Assembly (NCBI GenBank): GCA_022495995.1 | Contig: JAFEMH010001475.1 | Coordinates: 248,001 to 312,000 of the forward strand | DNA from: Adenophora triphylla var. japonica | Lineage: Eukaryota > Streptophyta > Magnoliopsida > Asterales > Campanulaceae | DNA length: 64,000 bases | Direction: 5' to 3' | Part shown: positions 60,021 to 64,000 of the stretch, piece after piece | Layout of the letters: every line of letters starts with the position of its first letter | How positions within the stretch are numbered: the stretch's first letter is position 1 | Made by a program: the position numbers and the translations under genes | Notes under the pieces: generated by a model | Told to the model about the DNA's origin: nothing | Seen by the model: the letters and a program-made list of their open reading frames with translations, nothing else | The model's database searches: none

Positions 60021-60429
60021 TATATTTTTTTTAATTATTTCGCTCTTCAAATAAGATCACATAAGGGTCCATCCTCTTCCTCCTTCTGAAAGAGAGACCT
60101 TTCCTCTTATGACAACCACAACGATACAAAGGGAGGGGGTTTTTGGGATGGAATTTTTCCATGGATAGATAAGGAGATTTTCTCATGAACTGCTCCATCG
60201 TGATTAAGCGTTTTTTTCTGACAATTTTTTTTTTAATTTTTAAAAAACAATAATTTATTGGTAAATAAATGTTTATTTTTATTTTTTTTAACAAAATAAA
60301 TATAAAATTGTTGAGTAAATTCATATCATTAAATCCACCCCAAAAAAATTAAAACAAACCTCTCCCTTTCCCTCTATACCCCTTAACTCATTTACCCATT
60401 AACTCTCACCCACCCATCCACACCCTTTT
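60021..60429. other. Spacer, nothing recognised
   Basis: This is AT-rich sequence with no repeat termini or coding similarity. The minus-strand frame at 60031-60324 is rich in Lys/Ile and matches no family I know. Confidence 0.4.
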
Positions 60430-60719
60430 AGATGTGGCCGATTCGGTTAACGGCGGTTCACGGTTACCGAACAGGTTAACCGCCTTAACCGGTTACGATT
60501 TGACGGTTTGATCGGTTAATCGGTTTCAACCGTTTTTTTTTTCAAATTAGATTTTTAACAAAAAAAAATTAACAGATTTAAAAACAATTAAGGAAAAAGT
60601 TAATTTTCTAACAGTTTTTGAATAAAAAAGTTAACATTTTGACAGTTTTTTGAAATAACAGTTAACTTTTTAACAGTTTCTGTTAAGTTCTAAAAAAAAG
60701 TTAACTTTTTTTTTTCAAT

Positions 60720-61105
60720 TTTTTTTGGATAAAGAAGACTATTTTAGACTTTTGTTTACTATATACATTTTTTGCAAAAAGTTATATGAATTTTGAAAGA
60801 AATAAAACTTAACTTTTTTTTTTTCATTTTTTTGGACAGGAAACTGAGGAAAGGCAGAAGGTTTTGTGCGGCCGCACCAAGTGACTTTGGCGGTCGCCCT
60901 GACTTTTTTTTTGTTGCATTTTCAAAAAAGTTAACTTTTTAACAGTTTTTTTCAAAAATTGTTAACTATTTAACAGTTTTTTTTGAAAAAGTCAACTTTT
61001 AATTTTTTTTTTTTGATAAATAAGACTATTTTAGACTTTTGTTTACTACATACAATTTTTGCAAAAAGTTATATAAAAAAAGTTATGAATTTTGAAAGAA
61101 ATAAA
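60720..61105. repeat. Direct repeat in hAT copy 2 subterminal zone
   Basis: GACTATTTTAGACTTTTG, TTTACTAYATACA and GCAAAAAGTTATAT recur at about 60733-60800 and 61021-61075, each followed by AATAAAACTTAACTTTT. A 12-bp palindrome GTGCGGCCGCAC lies between them (60867-60878). Confidence 0.8.
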
Positions 61106-61444
61106 ACTTAACTTTTGTAAAAGAAACGAAAGTATATATAAAAAAAGAGATGGTACTCTTAAATTTTATTAATTAAAATAAAATTACAAAGAGGGGGACA
61201 ACCAATCTTACCCTTTTATAAATAAGGGAGGACATTTAGGAGCCTTTACCTCAACCTAACTATTACAATTAAATAAAAATAAACCTAATCTAAAGTCTAA
61301 ACTATTCTAATTAAAATAAAAATTAATCTAAAACATCATTCATTTACCACTATTTTTCGTGGAGTCCTCGACATCGTATTGATATCTTGGATCCAATAGA
61401 TCCTCTTCATAAGGCAAGTCTTGTTGCATTTTTTCCGCTCTAAC

Positions 61445-63533
61445 TCAATCGCCAAGTAAAAGTTGATGTTCCAAGGTTTCGCTAGTTAGTTGGGAACATC
61501 TTTCATCCAAAACATTTCCATCAACGCTAAATGCCGATTCAACCGCCACCGTTGAAGCGGGAGAGGCTAGGACTTCTTTAGCAACTATGAAAAGTATATG
61601 ATACATGTCTTTCCTTCTTGACCACCATTGTAAAACATCAAATTCATTTGAATTTGGGTCTTGGTTTAATTCAAAGTTTGTAGTGAAATAAGTTTCTAAC
61701 TTCACGGGAATGTTTGATGATGATGAAAATGAACCTCGAGAAGGATCACATTTTTTCTATACAAATTTGCAAAAAAACTATATGGATCCCCACTAGTAAA
61801 ACTTGGTTGAGAAGTATATGACTCATCTTCATGTTGTTGGCTTTGAGAAGTGTTTTCATATAAGACATTATACTCATTAAAAAGGTTAATTAAATCATTT
61901 TTTGTGTCATGAACAATAATTGATGGAAGTTCATTACTACCGTCACCATCGGGATATAATTTCAAATAATAATAAGTTGTAATCCACTCTAAATCATCTA
62001 ATTTAACTCGGGGATGTAATAACTTTGCAACCAAGAAAAGAGACGGAATAGTGCCAAAATATTTAAGCCATGTTTGTCTCATGGAAACAATGCATTATTT
62101 TAAAATAGGACATTCTCTTAAATTGTCAAAAATAGTAACAATTGCAACACAATGCTCTAGCACCAAAACGAAAGTTGGAAAATAAACTCCCGAAAAAGCA
62201 AAAGTAGCGGTATTAAAAATCTTTAACAATTCACATAAATTAATGCATGCATTCCATTGATAAGCAAATAGAGGTTCATTATAGCCAATTGACATAAAAA
62301 ATTGCATTAGGAGATCTTTATAAGCAAAATCATCGGTTAACATTTTGTAGGTGGAATTTCACCTAGTTGAAACATCGTAAGTAAAATATTTGTCCGACAC
62401 ACTTTACTGCTTAAAAAGCTTATCCATTTTTTTGTATTAGATTTTTTTTAGAAATAAATTGAATGCATCGTCTAATTGGCTTAACATAAACCTCTAATGC
62501 ATCTAAATCATCTCTAATACATAAATTAATTATATGACATAAACATCTAATATGAAAAAATTTACCCCCCAAGTGAGGGTTGACAAGCGGTAATTAAATC
62601 GGGTAAACTAGCCGTATTAGCACTTGCGTTGTCAAATGAGATAGTAAATATTTTATTTAAAATAACATACTCAAGAAAAATCTCAAGCAATTTTGCACAA
62701 ATATTTTTCGCGGAATGCGGTGGCTCAAAATCTTTGTAAGCAATTAATCTTTTTTGGATAGTCCATGAATTATCTATCCAATGGCAAGTAACGCCTAAAT
62801 AAATATTTCTTTGCGAATGATCACTCCAACCATCGACACAAATTGAAACTTTATTTTCTCAATTTGATAAAACACCAATTAAATCTTTTTTATATTTTTT
62901 CACCACTCTAGTAATATCACGAACGAGATTCGTACGTGGTACTCTCGTGGCGGCGGGGTTTAAAGAAAGACGAGCAAATTTTTTATAAAAATCACAATCC
63001 ACAAAATTAAAAGGAAGGCCTTTAACGCAAATTAATTTGGCTAGTTCATCATTATAAACCAACTTATCAAATTAAAAAAGGACGGAAGGGGAAGACGAAC
63101 CTTGTGCACCCAAACCCGAACTATGTTGTTGATATTATAATTGAGTTTGCGTAGTGGAAATGTCAAGTTTCTCGAAATGTTTTGACGATGTATGCCCGTT
63201 GAGCGTCCCATGCCCTCCGCCTCTTTTGAATGAGTAAGACGCGGTACAATAGTTGCAAAATACTCGAAGATTATAATCATCACCGACATTAATTTTTCTT
63301 TTGGTGAAATGGATAGTGAAGGTATCGGATTGCGACTCTCTTTCTCTAGGAGGTTGTCGCTGTCCCCGACCCCGACCACCTCCCATAGTAGCTTGGCTGC
63401 CCCTACCTCTCCTAGCACTACCACTTTCAATTTCAACATGTTCTTCCTTATTTTGATGATCAAAATCATTGTCGTGGGAGGAAGAACCAACATGTGACTT
63501 GCCTAAATTGCTTCTTCTTTGATTTCCAGCCAT
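61445..63533 (-). pseudogene. hAT transposase (BED/dimerisation type), frameshifted
   Basis: It starts at 63533 (MAGNQRRSNLGKSHVG). A BED-like zinc finger is visible (FCNYCTASYSFKRGGGHG, then H residues at NGHTSSKH). The core follows in pieces: LAKLICVKGLPFNFVD, then FAYKDLLMQFF and YNEPLFAYQWNAC at 62343-62095, and LFLVAKLLHPRVK at about 62050. It ends with the dimerisation motif (PASTVAVESAFS, LDERCSQLTSETLEHQLLL) at 61590-61450. At least five frame breaks or stops make it inactive. It is uninterrupted at the point where copy 1 carries the CACTA element. Confidence 0.88.
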
Positions 63534-64000
63534 TTGTGTAAGATAAAATGAAGTTTGGAAATGAAACAGAGCTTAAAAATGGATGAAAATGAAGAAAAAT
63601 ACTAATTTTGTTAGAAAACTAATTGAAAATGGGACAATATTTAACTGGAAATTGGATGAGAGTAAGAGAATATGTGAATATTTGAGAGTAGAAGAGAAAG
63701 AGTAGAGAAAAATAATGTTGAAATAAAATGGGAGGAGGGAGGTGATATTTATAGTTAGTTTTAATTAGTCAAAATGTATTTTTTTTGTTAGATCCGTTAG
63801 GACCGTTAGACTGGAGAGGGGGGGACAGGAGGAGGTTAGGCGCTGGAAGGAAAGCGGGCCAGGAGGAAACTAGCCTTGAGACTTGAGGCGACCCAACGGT
63901 CAACAGCCCAAGCCCTAAGCCCAACGCGTCAAGCCGTCAACGCCACGTGGCCCAACGGTCATATGTGTAAGTACCCCAATCTGGATCGCTCCCCATCCGA

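Larger units (their letters stand above)
60430..64000 (-). mobile_element. hAT transposon copy 2, runs off the window
   Basis: The left terminus near 60430 reads GATGTGGCCGATTCGGTTAA, followed by AACCGCC/CGGTTA words, comparable to the right terminus of copy 1. A repeat-rich subterminal zone (60540-61140) and the transposase remnant (63533 to 61445) follow, then the same 5' flank as in copy 1 (63540-63830). The right terminus lies beyond position 64000. Confidence 0.78.

Overview
The window is nuclear DNA of a flowering plant, probably a eudicot. The evidence is a long intron-rich gene with plant-specific domains, a chloroplast FtsH pseudogene, many Stowaway-like MITEs, and plant-type Copia, hAT, CACTA, MULE and LINE elements nested in one another. 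I cannot name the species. Only one host gene looks intact.

From 1448 to 35162 (+ strand) lies a JmjC histone demethylase gene of the KDM3/JMJ25 (IBM1) type. I reconstruct 13 exons encoding about 1382 residues: a WRC zinc finger, a Lys/Glu-rich disordered region, a RING-like/Cys-rich region, and a JmjC domain with its HxD...H iron ligands intact. All exon phases join and every junction is GT-AG. Coding DNA is only about 4.1 kb of the 33.7 kb locus. Introns 2, 6, 7, 8, 10 and above all 11 (14.9 kb) are the large ones, and most of these carry transposons: a hAT element with 8-bp target duplication, Stowaway MITEs, RTE and L1 LINE remnants, a nested Copia element in an older Copia gag, and a family of about 1.2-1.3 kb LTRs. 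A MITE ends 45 bp upstream of the likely start codon.

From 36365 to 43486 lies a wrecked FTSH6 (chloroplast FtsH protease) gene. A 6.27-kb Copia element in minus orientation (identical-length 865-bp LTRs, 6 differences, 5-bp target duplication) interrupts exon 1. A stop codon lies in exon 2, and the rest of the gene is missing where it abuts a truncated hAT element.

From 43487 to 51740 is a hAT transposase pseudogene (minus) split by a 5.4-kb non-autonomous CACTA element. That element carries subterminal GCGACGG repeats, a degenerate telomere-like CCCTATA array and a ten-unit, about 168-bp tandem array. From 51980 to 60020 is a further nest: a degenerate MITE, two nested MULE-like inverted-repeat elements, a hAT MITE, a hAT-like element that received a solo LTR, a MITE and a truncated LINE, then Tourist-like and Stowaway-like MITEs. 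From 60430 to the end is a second hAT element (minus) with a frameshifted BED-type transposase.

The most notable points are the demethylase gene, whose Arabidopsis relative IBM1 is itself controlled by a heterochromatic intron, with a very repeat-rich 14.9-kb intron; the CACTA element carrying telomere-like and satellite-like arrays; and several nested insertions whose order can be read from exact target-site duplications.
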